A stretch of DNA of 57,308 nt, taken from the IMG/VR virus record IMGVR_UViG_3300006224_000012, positions 1 through 57,308 of that record; one strand, given 5' to 3'. Position 1 is the stretch's first letter, and each line of letters starts with the position of its first letter. This document shows, one piece after another, positions 4,823 to 14,696 of the stretch. Below the pieces are notes generated by a model. That model ran no database searches. It was not told the origin of the DNA and saw only the letters and a list, made by a program, of their open reading frames with translations. Source of the DNA: a virus. The translations under genes were made by a program, and so were the position numbers.

Positions 4823-5617
4823 TTACTTGTCTTTTCTAAGTTTTCGGACCCACCGAACCAAAAAACACGTTTTTTTGGGTTTTCCTACTATATCAACAAT
4901 AGACCAGGCTTCTTTTAGGTTAATAATATCCCAAATGTCATAAGGAATCGTACAATACCCATCTTTTCCCCAATATGGCGACCAGGAATTTTTTGCAATA
5001 AATCCAATAGAATCATATCCTACTATAGCGATTGCATGACCTCCTAATTGCTTTCCTATTGGCATAGTTACAATTCCATCTTCTCCGGTCTTTTCAAATG
5101 ATTCCCAGACCATAATTCCCGCCAAAACAGGGCCAGTTTGAAAAATAGCTTGCTTCATTGAGTTTTTATCTGTAGAAACTGTTGCATAAGATAAGATTTT
5201 GTAAATTTGGGCATTTTCATAGCCCCCCTCATACATTTTTCCTTGTGGGGGATATCTTCCCTCATATGGGAGATAAAATTCCTCACAAACCCCTGTATTT
5301 TTAAGAACACTTAAAATAGCTCGTAAATATGTTCCTTTTTCTTCTGGTATCCCATCAATTTTCTTTGCTTCTCCATATAAGAATTGTTCTGATAAATCAA
5401 TTGGTTTTTCAAATTCTTTTGTGTTATAAAGTTCCGCAACAGCATTTCCAGTAAAAGCTGCACAATCCGAGTCTGCTTGATATTTTACTGGTGTAGCCCA
5501 TTGTAACCATTGATAACATTCATCTGGTGTAGGAATCCGTAAAGGCTTTACCATTGCCTTTAGAACATAATCCCGGCTATCTGGCGGAGAAGGTATTAAT
5601 CCTTTACGGAAGTCCAT
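4823..5617 (-). CDS. Papain-like cysteine protease (C1A-type)
   Basis: The product is 264 aa. Catalytic residues are visible: C52 in QADSDCAAFTG, H194 in LGGHAIAIVGYD and N210 in AKNSWSPYWGKDG, with an oxyanion Gln at 47. The N-terminal PPDSRDYVLK segment resembles the propeptide junction of bacterial C1A proteases that process or cleave surface proteins. No signal peptide is seen, so it is probably carried in the virion or acts in the host cytoplasm. Its start overlaps the upstream structural gene by 14 bases, placing it at the end of the adhesin block. Papain-like proteases are uncommon in phage late operons. Confidence 0.88.
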   Translation of the reverse strand: MDFRKGLIPSPPDSRDYVLKAMVKPLRIPTPDECYQWLQWATPVKYQADSDCAAFTGNAVAELYNTKEFEKPIDLSEQFLYGEAKKIDGIPEEKGTYLRAILSVLKNTGVCEEFYLPYEGRYPPQGKMYEGGYENAQIYKILSYATVSTDKNSMKQAIFQTGPVLAGIMVWESFEKTGEDGIVTMPIGKQLGGHAIAIVGYDSIGFIAKNSWSPYWGKDGYCTIPYDIWDIINLKEAWSIVDIVGKPKKTCFLVRWVRKLRKDK

Positions 5618-6014
5618 AGCCTGTCTCCCTTGTTGCTGGTTGTGTAAACATAATATTGTTATCTAACACAAATTCCCATTCTGTTCCGTCAGAGACTATT
5701 ACGACTATATCCATACAATATTGTACTGTATCGGGGATAATAGCGTCCTGGTCATCTTTTTTAATCCAAATTTTTCCTTGTCCATTTGCGGCATCTACAG
5801 TAATAAACTGGTCTGGATTATCTACGGAATTAAAGGCTATTACTGCTAAATCATCAGCTAAAGCATCGCTTGCTTTAACTGTAACATATATAGCATCAAT
5901 ATCGTTGGTTAAATTAGGGTGTGTATCATCATCCCATGTCATTGTATATTTTAGTCTGTGGTCACGCCCTTTTACTAGCTTTCCACCAGTTGGTTTTTTG
6001 ATTGTTAAAGGCAT
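5604..6014 (-). CDS. Putative virion accessory protein (136 aa)
   Basis: The product MPLTIKKPTGGKLVKGRDHRL... is beta-rich and ends in a segment typical of small phage tail or baseplate accessory proteins (CMDIVVIVSDGTEWEFVL). It follows the giant repeat protein by one base and overlaps the protease start. No catalytic motif is seen. A head or tail decoration role is inferred from position and composition only. Confidence 0.65.
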   Translation of the reverse strand: MPLTIKKPTGGKLVKGRDHRLKYTMTWDDDTHPNLTNDIDAIYVTVKASDALADDLAVIAFNSVDNPDQFITVDAANGQGKIWIKKDDQDAIIPDTVQYCMDIVVIVSDGTEWEFVLDNNIMFTQPATRETGYGLP

Positions 6015-6015
6015 T

Positions 6016-9000
6016 TTATCCTCCTCCCTCTATTTTTCCGAGTAGTTCTTGCCAGGAAGTTTCTCCTTTGAGTTCTTCCCAATATGTTTTACCCACTAAT
6101 TCTTCCCACACTATTTCTCCTGTTAATGTCTCCCACTCTATCTTTCCTAGTAATTCTTCCCACTCTACATCACCAAGAATCAGTTTTAATTCTTTCCAGG
6201 CCCATACTCTAGGTGGAATAAGTTTAGCATGTGATGCTGTAAGTATTCCAACACCAAATGAAGTAAGTATAAGAGGCTCAATTAATTTAGTATTTATTGC
6301 CGTTAATACTATACTCTCTACTATAGCATCGGCACCATATCCTGGTTTTATTAACTTAGTATGCTGGGCTGTTAGAGTTGGGACTTCGATATTTACTGTG
6401 GTAATAATTTCAGGAATCACTAATTCAGCAAGGGCTGTTAAGGCTGTAGATAGAATCCCTACAGAAATTGTTGGTACAACAATTCTAGCGTTGCTTGCTG
6501 TTATTGGTACTGCTTCTATCTCTCCAACAAGAACTATTAAAATTTCAGGAGCTAGTAATTTTGCTGCTGATGCAGTAATCGGAATCGCATCTACCGATTC
6601 AGAAATTACTGAGGAAACGTTTATTTCAGGAGAAACAATTCTGGCTTGAGATAATAATAAACAAGGAGCCACACAATAACTTTGTCCTGTTACTGTAGGT
6701 GGAATTATCTTACTGTTAGTGCAAGTTAATATAATCATTTCGCGGCTAATTGATATAATTAATGCAGGAATGAGTATATTAGTATGTTCTGCGGTTAATG
6801 GTATAGCTGTAATTCTTGCTGCTCCATTTACTGTTGGAGCAATTATCTTGGCTTGAGAAGCAGTTATTGTCGTTGCAGACACCTTTCCTGTCCCTGACAG
6901 ACTAGAAACGTGTATACCATGACAGCTTGCTGTTAATGGGTTGCAACTTATTATAGAGACAATAACTAAATTGGGGCTAAGTAGCTTAGTTTGAGAACAA
7001 GTAAGTGATTCTGAGTAAATAATGGCATCAAACATTGAAGAAGCATATACGGATGGTGGCAGGAGCTTAGTTTGACTACAAGTTAGGATTGGAATACTTG
7101 CATAACTTATAGTTACTATCGAGGGTATAATAATCTTTGTATTAGATGCTGTTATTGCAGTTGCAGTTACCGACGTAGAAACTTTAGGAGTTAATAGCTT
7201 TGCTGAACTGAGGGTTAATGTGGGAATTGCCGTGAGACTAACACCGCTTATAACGGGAGGAATAATGCGGGTACTAGAGGCAGTTATTGTAACGGAATCT
7301 AGGGCGCTAGAAACTACGATTTCGGGCGCTATTATCCGTGCCTGACTCAAGGTTAATGGATTTACTGAAACATTTGCATTCTGAACGCTTTCTGCACTTG
7401 GGGCCAATAGCAGCGCATGGGAGCAGGTTAATGGTTCGGCAGATATGACGGAAACTATGACGAGACTAGGAACGAGAATCTTGGCGTTAATAGCCGTTAG
7501 AGTAGGTACTACAATAGTGGCTGTAGTAACTACTTCAGGAACAAGGATTTTAGTGTTTTTAGCTGTTAATGGTTCAGCATTTAAGATTAAATCTGCAATT
7601 AGGTTTGGAGTCAGTAATTTAGTGGCCGATGCGGTCAAAGCTGTAGCATTTAGTACTTCAGAATCTAGTAAACTGATAAATGGTTCTAATAATTTAGCCT
7701 GTGAACAGGTTAATAATGGTATAGAAATAACACTTATTATAACTAAGCTTGGTGCTAATATCTTTGTTGCAGAAGCAGTTAATGGTACAGCTTCTACTCT
7801 TGTAAATCCAGTTATAGTGGGAGCTAGAATTTTTGCAGCCGAACAAGTAAGAGGTACGCTCTCTATTCTAGCGGAACCAGTAATGGTAGGAGCAAGTATT
7901 TTAGTAGCACTTCCAGTTAAAGATACTGCATTTATAGCGATTCTTGTAGTAATAACTGGGGAAAGAATTTTAGTAGCAGAAGCAGTAATAGGTACTGCTA
8001 CTATTCTAGTTTCTCCTGTTACCGTTGGTGGTACTAGTTTAGCTGCTGTACAAGTTAATAAAGCTGCTGGAATACTTGTTATGCTATATACAGTTGGAGA
8101 AAGCAGTTTAACTGCGGAAGCGGATAAAGTTACCTGTAAATCTATATAATTGCTGGTATTTATATCCAGAGCAACAATTTGGGCATGGCTTGCTGTTAGA
8201 GGTTCAGCATTGACTATACTGCTCCAAGTTATCTCTGGAGTTAGTAGTTGAGCGTTAGAACAAGTTAATACAGTAGCATCAATGCTTATTGATTCAACTT
8301 CTGTAATTATAATGTCAGGAGAAAGTACTTGTGTAGAAGAGGCAGTAGCCCAAGGATTTTTTAAGCAGGCTATTACAATTTCATTAGATAACGACCACTC
8401 TCCATCTGAGAACATTCTAGCGCGATAGTAGTAAATATTTCCGTGGGTTGTAGTAGTATCAATAAACTCATAGTTTGTACCATCCCACGAAGAAGCGGAT
8501 AGAATCTCATAGTCCCCACTCTCTCCCGTTTTTCTTTCAATATAAATGAAGGTTAAAGCTGGAAGTATAATTTGAACATGAGAGCCAGTCAATGCTGGTG
8601 CATTAATAAGCGAATCTCCAGCTTGAGTTAAGATTGGGGCTAAAAGTTGGGTTTGAGAACAAGTTAAAATAGGAATAACAAGAACTGACTCTATGATAAG
8701 CGATGGACTAAATAACTGAGCCTGTGAAGCAGTTAAAACGGCACTATCGACTCTTACTAGAGTGCTTACACTAGGAGAAAGCAGTTTACAGGCTTGAGCA
8801 GTAATTATGCTACTTTCAATCCAAGTTGAGGTAACGATTTCGGGAGATAGTAGTTTTGCTGCTGAACAAGTGATTGGAACAGCGTTAATTGGTGCTTCAA
8901 ACTGAATTGTGGGTTCTAATAACTTGGCATGTTGGGCTGTTAATGGAATACTAGTAATATAAGCTGTTCCATAGACATTTGGAGCTAAAATCTTCGTATT

Positions 9001-12000
9001 TTGGGCTGTAAGAGGAATATGGACAATATTAGCTAAAGTATAGACTATTGGAGCTAAAATCTTCGCCGCAGAGCAAGTTATTGGTTCAGCAGAAACCCTG
9101 GCTATAGAATTAACAGTAGGAGCTAGTATTTTGGTATTTTGAGCAGTTAAAGGTATAGCAGCTATATAAGCTCTTCCAGACACTTCTGGAATGAGTATTT
9201 TTGTTTGTTGTGCAGTTAAAATTGCTCCAGCAACCGTAGTAGACCTAATTATTTCTGGCGCTAGTATTTTAGTCTGTTGTGCTGTTAAAGGTATTGCATC
9301 TACTGTAGTAGTAGCCTCAGTAATTATTGATGGGGCTAATATCTTTATGGCTGAACAAGTAATGGGGATAGCACTTACTTGGGTTGCACTAGTAATAGTA
9401 GGTGCTAATATTTTAGCCGCGCTACAAGTAATTGGTATTGCATTTACTTGAGTAGAAGTAGCTATAGCAGGAGCAAGAACAAAAGTATTTTCATATTCTG
9501 CTGTTAAAAATACTGCCTTTGTACTGCTATTATCCCTAGAACGGAAACCAATATATTTGCTGCTTCCAGTTACTCCATTCTCTTTCCAAATAACACATAG
9601 AGAATTTCCATAGGTCCAACCACTTCTGTTAACAATTTCTTGTATGATTGTTTTAATATCAGGAGAGATATGAGTACTTCCAACAGAAAATGATGCAAAA
9701 CTCCACTCTACACTAGCAGAAGTAGTAGAAGCAGTTTTAGGTTCATGAGTAGTTACAACCCAAGCTCCAGGATTATCTGCGGCTTCACCATAAAGAATTG
9801 TTGGGTATGGAAAAGATGGAAAAGATGCTCCGTAGTAATTTCCTTCTATTGTTGCTGCTAAAATAGTTCTATCTTTAGCAATTGTGACATTCTGGAATCT
9901 CCAACCGCCAGGAAGTGAGTTTCCACTTTGGTCTTTACCGGCATAAATACCACCAGAGTTATCAACAAATGCCCCTGCAACTGTATATGTAGCATCATCA
10001 GTACTAGCAATAATTGTAGCCATATAAATGTTAGGAGAAATTACTCTAGCAGTTACTTGACAAGTTCCACTTACTACTGGTGAAAGTACTTTTGTTGCAC
10101 TACAAGTTAAGACACTAGAACTAATACTATTAGCTATACTTGGAGTAAGAATTTTACAGGCTGAAGCAGTAAGAGGAACAGCAGTAACTTGAGTTCTAGT
10201 CTGTATTGTAGGAGCTAATAATTGTGCCGCTGAACAAGTAATAGGAACAACTGTAGAAGCACTAGCAATACTAGGAACTAAAATTTTAGTTTGTTGCGCG
10301 GTTAAAATTGGAATTGCTATAGCTACTGCTATAGAAGGAGTGAGAATCTTAGTTTGTTGGGCAGTTAAAATAGAAGCTGTACTAGCGACTGATATAGATG
10401 GAGTTAATATTTTTGCTGCTGAACAAGTAAGGGGTTCAGCATTTATAATAGTAGGGCCATCTTCAGTAGTTACAGTAGGAGTATAAACTTCTATAGTTTG
10501 ACTAGCTGCGTAATCTATAGAAAGTCGTAGACAGTTACTTGAAGACCCATCATAAGAATACCAGTATCTTATTGCGTCACCAGAAGAGTTATTATTTTCT
10601 TCTATTATAGCTAGATTATTACCTTTGACCCAATCTTCTCGGTCAATAATCTCTTGAATAGGAGCTTTAATATTAGGGCTGTCATACCAAGTACCAGAAG
10701 TCCAATCTGGGATATCATCCCAGTCGGTATAAGCTGTAGTCTTTGTTCTTGCTAAATAGTTTGATTGGTTACTATATGTTGCTGGAGAAGAATTATCTTC
10801 TCCATAGATTCTGGCGTTACATATATTTCCTCCAAGTGTGCTATTAGCCATACCCCTAAGAATCGCAGACTCAATAAGAGCATTTTTAGGAATGTTGATA
10901 CCTCTAAATAATGCACCCGAAGAATATCTCTCTGTAGAAGTTGAACCAAATATAAAGTTAACAGTTGTCATTGACCAAACACTTACTCGGTCAACACAAT
11001 CATCAGAGCTTTGAGATACTAAAATAGGCCCAATACTATTAGAGTTTAATAGTGGATTTGCATTAATTTGGCAAATACTTCCTACTACTGGTGTGAGTAG
11101 TTTAGTCGCGCTGCAAGTTAAAGGTTCAGCATTTACAGTAGCGTTACTACTAGTAGATAAAATAAAGCTATTAGTAGAACTCCATAAATTCCAGTCACCA
11201 CTTGCACGTTTAGCTCTTACTCGCCAATAATAAGTATCATTAGTAAGAGCATCTGCTTCGGGTACTGTATAAGTAATTTCATGCCCAGAGGTAAAAGGAT
11301 GAGTATCAACTCCATCATGATAAAACTCTGTTGTGTCTACATCTGAAGTACGGTCTATAAGAGATTCAGTTGCATTATTACTAGTGACTCTAAATTCAAT
11401 AGCATACACATTAACTTGAGCAGCATCATTAATATTTTTCCAAAATGTAACTACTAATTCATGTAGTTTTGTCCAAGTCCAACTAGTAAAATTAGTTACA
11501 TCATAATAGGCACTCCATCCTGTTGCTCCAGGACCATTTAATGTTCCAGTACCAATTTCTACACCATATGGGGTCTGTAACATAAATCCTAAATTATCAG
11601 TAGCAGCAGTATTAATATAGACCCTTATTTCTACTTTATCTATTGTTAAACTAGAAGATTCTGGAGCATCTGTATGAAATGACAAACCACCAATAGTAAT
11701 CGCATTTAAAGTTTTACTACCATATGTAGTGGTATATCCATAATTTGATATGTTAGTACCTGTAGAAGATGCATTTGTCCAGGCAAGTTGTGGGTCAGTA
11801 TAAAGTGAGCCAAAGTAATATGTGTTGCGTACTGGTGTATTATTAAAAGTATTTGCAGTATCTATTTGTATTTCATATTCAAGTTCAGCACCATCAGTAT
11901 CAGTACCAGTAAAATAGAAAGTAGGAGTAGTATCAGTTATTGTTCCTGTTGGATTAGCTCCTAGTACTACTGTTTGGAAATTTGGAGCTAGTATTTTTGC

Positions 12001-13449
12001 GGCAGAAGCAGTTATAGGAATAGTGTCTACTTGTCTTGGTAGACTAGGATTAAGTATCTTCGCCGCAGAGCAAGTAAGAGGAACAGCATTTGCTGTAGAA
12101 AGAGTAACCGTAAGACTTCTAGTGGTACTCCAGTTATCTGCATAACTTTTATTATATCCTCTAGCTCTGGCTCTCCAATAGTAAGTTCCCGATGCAAGAG
12201 TAGGGGTATAGGTTATTTCATGGCCGCTAGTAAAAGGATGAGTGTCAGAACCATCATGATACCACTCTGTATCTCCACCAGTAGAAGTTTCATCTATTAA
12301 TGGGCTTGATTCAACATATACTCTAAATACAACATCCCCGGTTTGACTAGTCCAACTACCAGAGGCTTTTATCCAAGGGGTTCCTCCAGAATATGTTCCT
12401 ACTCCTCTAGAACCAACTGTTACATAATTAGTAGTATCTCTAGCTCCTGAACGTTCTACTGTTATATAGTAAACTGTAGAAGCCGAAAGTTCTGGATAAT
12501 CTGGCAATCTAATTTGATTAAAATAATATGTATCTGCTAAAGCAAGAGTAGAAGGATTTATAGTTACTGTAGCAACAATAGTTCCAGAGCAAGAACCACT
12601 TCTAATATATACATAGTGTGTGTCAGTACAACTAGTCGTACTTCGTTTTAGAGTTAAATCAATTTGTTTTACTCTACCAGCATTAGTAGTTGTAAATGAC
12701 TGGCCTATGGCTTCGTATGTTCCTGACCCACCATAAACATATAAAGTGCTTGTATCTACAGCCGCTTCATTCCAAATACCGGCTCCAGCACCGCCTGAAT
12801 CAAAAGTATTAACAGTATCAAATTGAATTTCATATTCTACATCAGCGGCATCTGGCTCAGTTCCAGTCATATAGAAAACTGGGCTATTAGATTCTCCCGC
12901 ATCTGGAGGAGAACTAGCTCCAATACTTATTGCTGCTGATGATGTATAAGTGCCGGTAAGTTCTATTGCATCAATTCTCCAATAAGAACCATCAGCACCA
13001 CCAGATTTACTATGCCCAAACCTAATTCTAATTACTGCATTATCCCACTCCTCTTTAGTTTTTGTATACGAGGCAGTTCCTACAAATTCAATAGGGCCAG
13101 AATTTGTCCATCCAGTAGCGGGATTAGTAACTAATGTTGTTTCAGAACACAGATTAGAAGATAGATTTGATTGATACATAGTAGCATAAAGGGTTTCAGT
13201 ATCATCGTTACGGCCTATTAAATTATAGCGAACATTAATACTTAATGAATTCATGTATAAGAAGTCATCAGGCATATTAGTTATCGGTATATAGAAATAC
13301 GAATTGGCATTTGCTACACTTTGAACATAATTTCCATCAGCACTAGAAATACCTTCATCTATATCTGTATAGGCACCACTAGCAAGAACGGCGGTATTTT
13401 GTAGTGTATTATTGGGATACAGGGTTCCTAATGTAACTGGATTAGCCAT
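6016..13449 (-). CDS. Giant repeat adhesin / tail fibre (2477 aa)
   Basis: The start is ATG 13449, overlapping the upstream stop (TAATG) behind GGTGATATA. The frame upstream of it to 13563 is in the neighbouring gene. The N-terminus (1-210) is a beta-sandwich. Fibronectin-III/cadherin-like modules follow, each containing HPFTSGHEITYT and YYWR(V/A)RA. The rest is about 53 copies of a ~23-residue repeat with core LT[A/C][S/Q]xxK[I/L]LxP, broken by further beta modules. The C-terminus carries five copies of a 9-residue repeat (VEWEELLGK type). There is no signal peptide, so export is by virion assembly. A long receptor-binding fibre is the best inference. Confidence 0.8.
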   Translation of the reverse strand: MANPVTLGTLYPNNTLQNTAVLASGAYTDIDEGISSADGNYVQSVANANSYFYIPITNMPDDFLYMNSLSINVRYNLIGRNDDTETLYATMYQSNLSSNLCSETTLVTNPATGWTNSGPIEFVGTASYTKTKEEWDNAVIRIRFGHSKSGGADGSYWRIDAIELTGTYTSSAAISIGASSPPDAGESNSPVFYMTGTEPDAADVEYEIQFDTVNTFDSGGAGAGIWNEAAVDTSTLYVYGGSGTYEAIGQSFTTTNAGRVKQIDLTLKRSTTSCTDTHYVYIRSGSCSGTIVATVTINPSTLALADTYYFNQIRLPDYPELSASTVYYITVERSGARDTTNYVTVGSRGVGTYSGGTPWIKASGSWTSQTGDVVFRVYVESSPLIDETSTGGDTEWYHDGSDTHPFTSGHEITYTPTLASGTYYWRARARGYNKSYADNWSTTRSLTVTLSTANAVPLTCSAAKILNPSLPRQVDTIPITASAAKILAPNFQTVVLGANPTGTITDTTPTFYFTGTDTDGAELEYEIQIDTANTFNNTPVRNTYYFGSLYTDPQLAWTNASSTGTNISNYGYTTTYGSKTLNAITIGGLSFHTDAPESSSLTIDKVEIRVYINTAATDNLGFMLQTPYGVEIGTGTLNGPGATGWSAYYDVTNFTSWTWTKLHELVVTFWKNINDAAQVNVYAIEFRVTSNNATESLIDRTSDVDTTEFYHDGVDTHPFTSGHEITYTVPEADALTNDTYYWRVRAKRASGDWNLWSSTNSFILSTSSNATVNAEPLTCSATKLLTPVVGSICQINANPLLNSNSIGPILVSQSSDDCVDRVSVWSMTTVNFIFGSTSTERYSSGALFRGINIPKNALIESAILRGMANSTLGGNICNARIYGEDNSSPATYSNQSNYLARTKTTAYTDWDDIPDWTSGTWYDSPNIKAPIQEIIDREDWVKGNNLAIIEENNNSSGDAIRYWYSYDGSSSNCLRLSIDYAASQTIEVYTPTVTTEDGPTIINAEPLTCSAAKILTPSISVASTASILTAQQTKILTPSIAVAIAIPILTAQQTKILVPSIASASTVVPITCSAAQLLAPTIQTRTQVTAVPLTASACKILTPSIANSISSSVLTCSATKVLSPVVSGTCQVTARVISPNIYMATIIASTDDATYTVAGAFVDNSGGIYAGKDQSGNSLPGGWRFQNVTIAKDRTILAATIEGNYYGASFPSFPYPTILYGEAADNPGAWVVTTHEPKTASTTSASVEWSFASFSVGSTHISPDIKTIIQEIVNRSGWTYGNSLCVIWKENGVTGSSKYIGFRSRDNSSTKAVFLTAEYENTFVLAPAIATSTQVNAIPITCSAAKILAPTITSATQVSAIPITCSAIKILAPSIITEATTTVDAIPLTAQQTKILAPEIIRSTTVAGAILTAQQTKILIPEVSGRAYIAAIPLTAQNTKILAPTVNSIARVSAEPITCSAAKILAPIVYTLANIVHIPLTAQNTKILAPNVYGTAYITSIPLTAQHAKLLEPTIQFEAPINAVPITCSAAKLLSPEIVTSTWIESSIITAQACKLLSPSVSTLVRVDSAVLTASQAQLFSPSLIIESVLVIPILTCSQTQLLAPILTQAGDSLINAPALTGSHVQIILPALTFIYIERKTGESGDYEILSASSWDGTNYEFIDTTTTHGNIYYYRARMFSDGEWSLSNEIVIACLKNPWATASSTQVLSPDIIITEVESISIDATVLTCSNAQLLTPEITWSSIVNAEPLTASHAQIVALDINTSNYIDLQVTLSASAVKLLSPTVYSITSIPAALLTCTAAKLVPPTVTGETRIVAVPITASATKILSPVITTRIAINAVSLTGSATKILAPTITGSARIESVPLTCSAAKILAPTITGFTRVEAVPLTASATKILAPSLVIISVISIPLLTCSQAKLLEPFISLLDSEVLNATALTASATKLLTPNLIADLILNAEPLTAKNTKILVPEVVTTATIVVPTLTAINAKILVPSLVIVSVISAEPLTCSHALLLAPSAESVQNANVSVNPLTLSQARIIAPEIVVSSALDSVTITASSTRIIPPVISGVSLTAIPTLTLSSAKLLTPKVSTSVTATAITASNTKIIIPSIVTISYASIPILTCSQTKLLPPSVYASSMFDAIIYSESLTCSQTKLLSPNLVIVSIISCNPLTASCHGIHVSSLSGTGKVSATTITASQAKIIAPTVNGAARITAIPLTAEHTNILIPALIISISREMIILTCTNSKIIPPTVTGQSYCVAPCLLLSQARIVSPEINVSSVISESVDAIPITASAAKLLAPEILIVLVGEIEAVPITASNARIVVPTISVGILSTALTALAELVIPEIITTVNIEVPTLTAQHTKLIKPGYGADAIVESIVLTAINTKLIEPLILTSFGVGILTASHAKLIPPRVWAWKELKLILGDVEWEELLGKIEWETLTGEIVWEELVGKTYWEELKGETSWQELLGKIEGGG
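6034..6168 (-). repeat. Five 9-residue tandem repeats (VEWEELLGK type)
   Basis: The end of the giant adhesin reads VEWEELLGK, IEWETLTGE, IVWEELVGK, TYWEELKGE and TSWQELLGK in perfect 27-base register. Trp3, Glu5, Leu6 or Thr, and Gly8 are near-invariant. It resembles an amphipathic oligomerisation tag or a trimerising foot. The copies differ in sequence, so the expansion is old or under selection. Confidence 0.85.
6200..9480 (-). repeat. Main block of ~23-residue LTxxxxKILxP repeats
   Basis: This part of the adhesin gene holds most of its ~53 copies at about 69-base spacing. Consensus is [I/V]-x-A-x-P-[L/I]-T-[A/C]-[S/Q]-x-[A/T]-K-[I/L]-L-x-P-x-[I/V] with a variable 5-7 residue tail. TCSAAK and TAQQTK/TASATK subtypes alternate irregularly. 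More copies occur near 10020-10470, 11070-11150 and 11970-12090, and in the genes at 13449, 14696 and 24865. Repeat boundaries are approximate. Confidence 0.85.
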
Positions 13450-14696
13450 TATATCACCGCCATTCCAATAACAAAGTCGTTTCCTAATTGATAAGCATAA
13501 AAACCTGGAATTATTTGTATTCCAACATCTATTGTTGGTGATATAATAGTGGCATGAGAGCAAGTTAGTGGAATAGAATCAATTTGCCATAGACTAGTTA
13601 TTTCAGGAGCAAGCAGAATTGTACTAGAACAAACCAGAATTTCTGCTTGAATAAATGCTGTTCCTGTAATTTCTGGAGAATAAACTTGGGTAGACGAGCA
13701 AATTATAATAGCAGATTCTATATAAGTTAAACTTCCAGCCCCAGGCGTTAGAAGTTGAGTGTATTGTGCTGTTAATGGGTTAGTAGTACTAGCTGCACTA
13801 ATATTTGGAGTTAAAACTTTAGTATTTTGCGCTGTTAATGGTAGATGTTCTAACCCAAGTGATAGTGCGGGAGAAAGAATTTTAGTATATTGCGCTGTTA
13901 AAGGAGGAATGTCCCTAGCTTGAGATATTCCTGGTTCAAGTATCTTAGTTTGTTGTGCGGTTAGACAAATATCTAATGATATAAGCTTATCTCCACTAGC
14001 ATTTTCAGTCGAAACTACTGGCTCAAGTATTTTAGTATATTGCGCGGTTAAAATTGAGGAATCAACACCAGTAGATATTGTAGGGTCTAATATTTTAGTT
14101 GCCGAACAAGTAATAGTTTCAGTACAGGTTACTGTTGCAGAAATTACCGAAGTACATGTTACTTCAGGAACAAGAATTTTAGTATACTGACAAGTTAAAG
14201 GAGGAGCAGGGATAGCGTAAGTAACTTCTACTTGTAAGTAGTCTAGTGACCAAGTTCTTGAAGTAGCGGTGTTACCTGTATAGACTCTGGCTCGTACTCT
14301 AAGTCCAGAATCGCCTGTAGTATTTAATTGAGCAACAGTTGGAAAACCAGAAGTTATGGTTTGAGTAGCAGTATAGTCTGTGTTAAGAGTAGGAGTAGAA
14401 ACAGTAGCTTCTGTTCCTACTGCTGTAGTACCTGTATGAAAAAGTTGGATTCCCCAACCAGCACCAGTAATAGAGCTAGTTCCTATTCGACAAACCCCAC
14501 TTACTACAATCCTTTGAATTGTTGCATCAGTAGGAATAGCAAAATTAAGGTTAGTCCAATAGGAGTTCTGGTTTTGGTTACGGGTGGTGGAGGTTAAAGT
14601 AGCATAGTTTGTATCATCAGTATAAACATTACCGGGGTTGGTAAAAACCATCCCCGTAGAGGAGTAATTACTAACTAATTTAGTAACAGTAGCCAT
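13449..14696 (-). CDS. Repeat-containing virion protein (415 aa)
   Basis: Residues 1-165 form a beta-rich jelly-roll-like domain (MATVTKLVSNYSSTG... ending LDYLQVEVTYA). Ten copies of the LTxxxTKILxP repeat then run to the end, mostly the TAQ(Y/Q)TKIL subtype. The C-terminus IPGFYAYQLGNDFVIGMAVI closely matches the end of the next upstream protein, suggesting a shared attachment tag. Start and stop codons overlap both neighbours (TAATG), giving a three-gene coupled set. Confidence 0.75.
   Translation of the reverse strand: MATVTKLVSNYSSTGMVFTNPGNVYTDDTNYATLTSTTRNQNQNSYWTNLNFAIPTDATIQRIVVSGVCRIGTSSITGAGWGIQLFHTGTTAVGTEATVSTPTLNTDYTATQTITSGFPTVAQLNTTGDSGLRVRARVYTGNTATSRTWSLDYLQVEVTYAIPAPPLTCQYTKILVPEVTCTSVISATVTCTETITCSATKILDPTISTGVDSSILTAQYTKILEPVVSTENASGDKLISLDICLTAQQTKILEPGISQARDIPPLTAQYTKILSPALSLGLEHLPLTAQNTKVLTPNISAASTTNPLTAQYTQLLTPGAGSLTYIESAIIICSSTQVYSPEITGTAFIQAEILVCSSTILLAPEITSLWQIDSIPLTCSHATIISPTIDVGIQIIPGFYAYQLGNDFVIGMAVI

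Noticed and set aside
7445-8149. Plus-strand ORFs of 234, 86 and 126 codons inside the repeat genes (also 9191-9451 and 28007-28387)
   Set aside because: They mirror the repeat on the opposite strand. The periodic minus-strand sequence keeps the antisense frame open.
13450-13563. N-terminal 38-residue extension of the giant adhesin
   Set aside because: It lies in the coding end of the neighbouring gene, and ATG 13449 has TAATG coupling and a ribosome-binding site.
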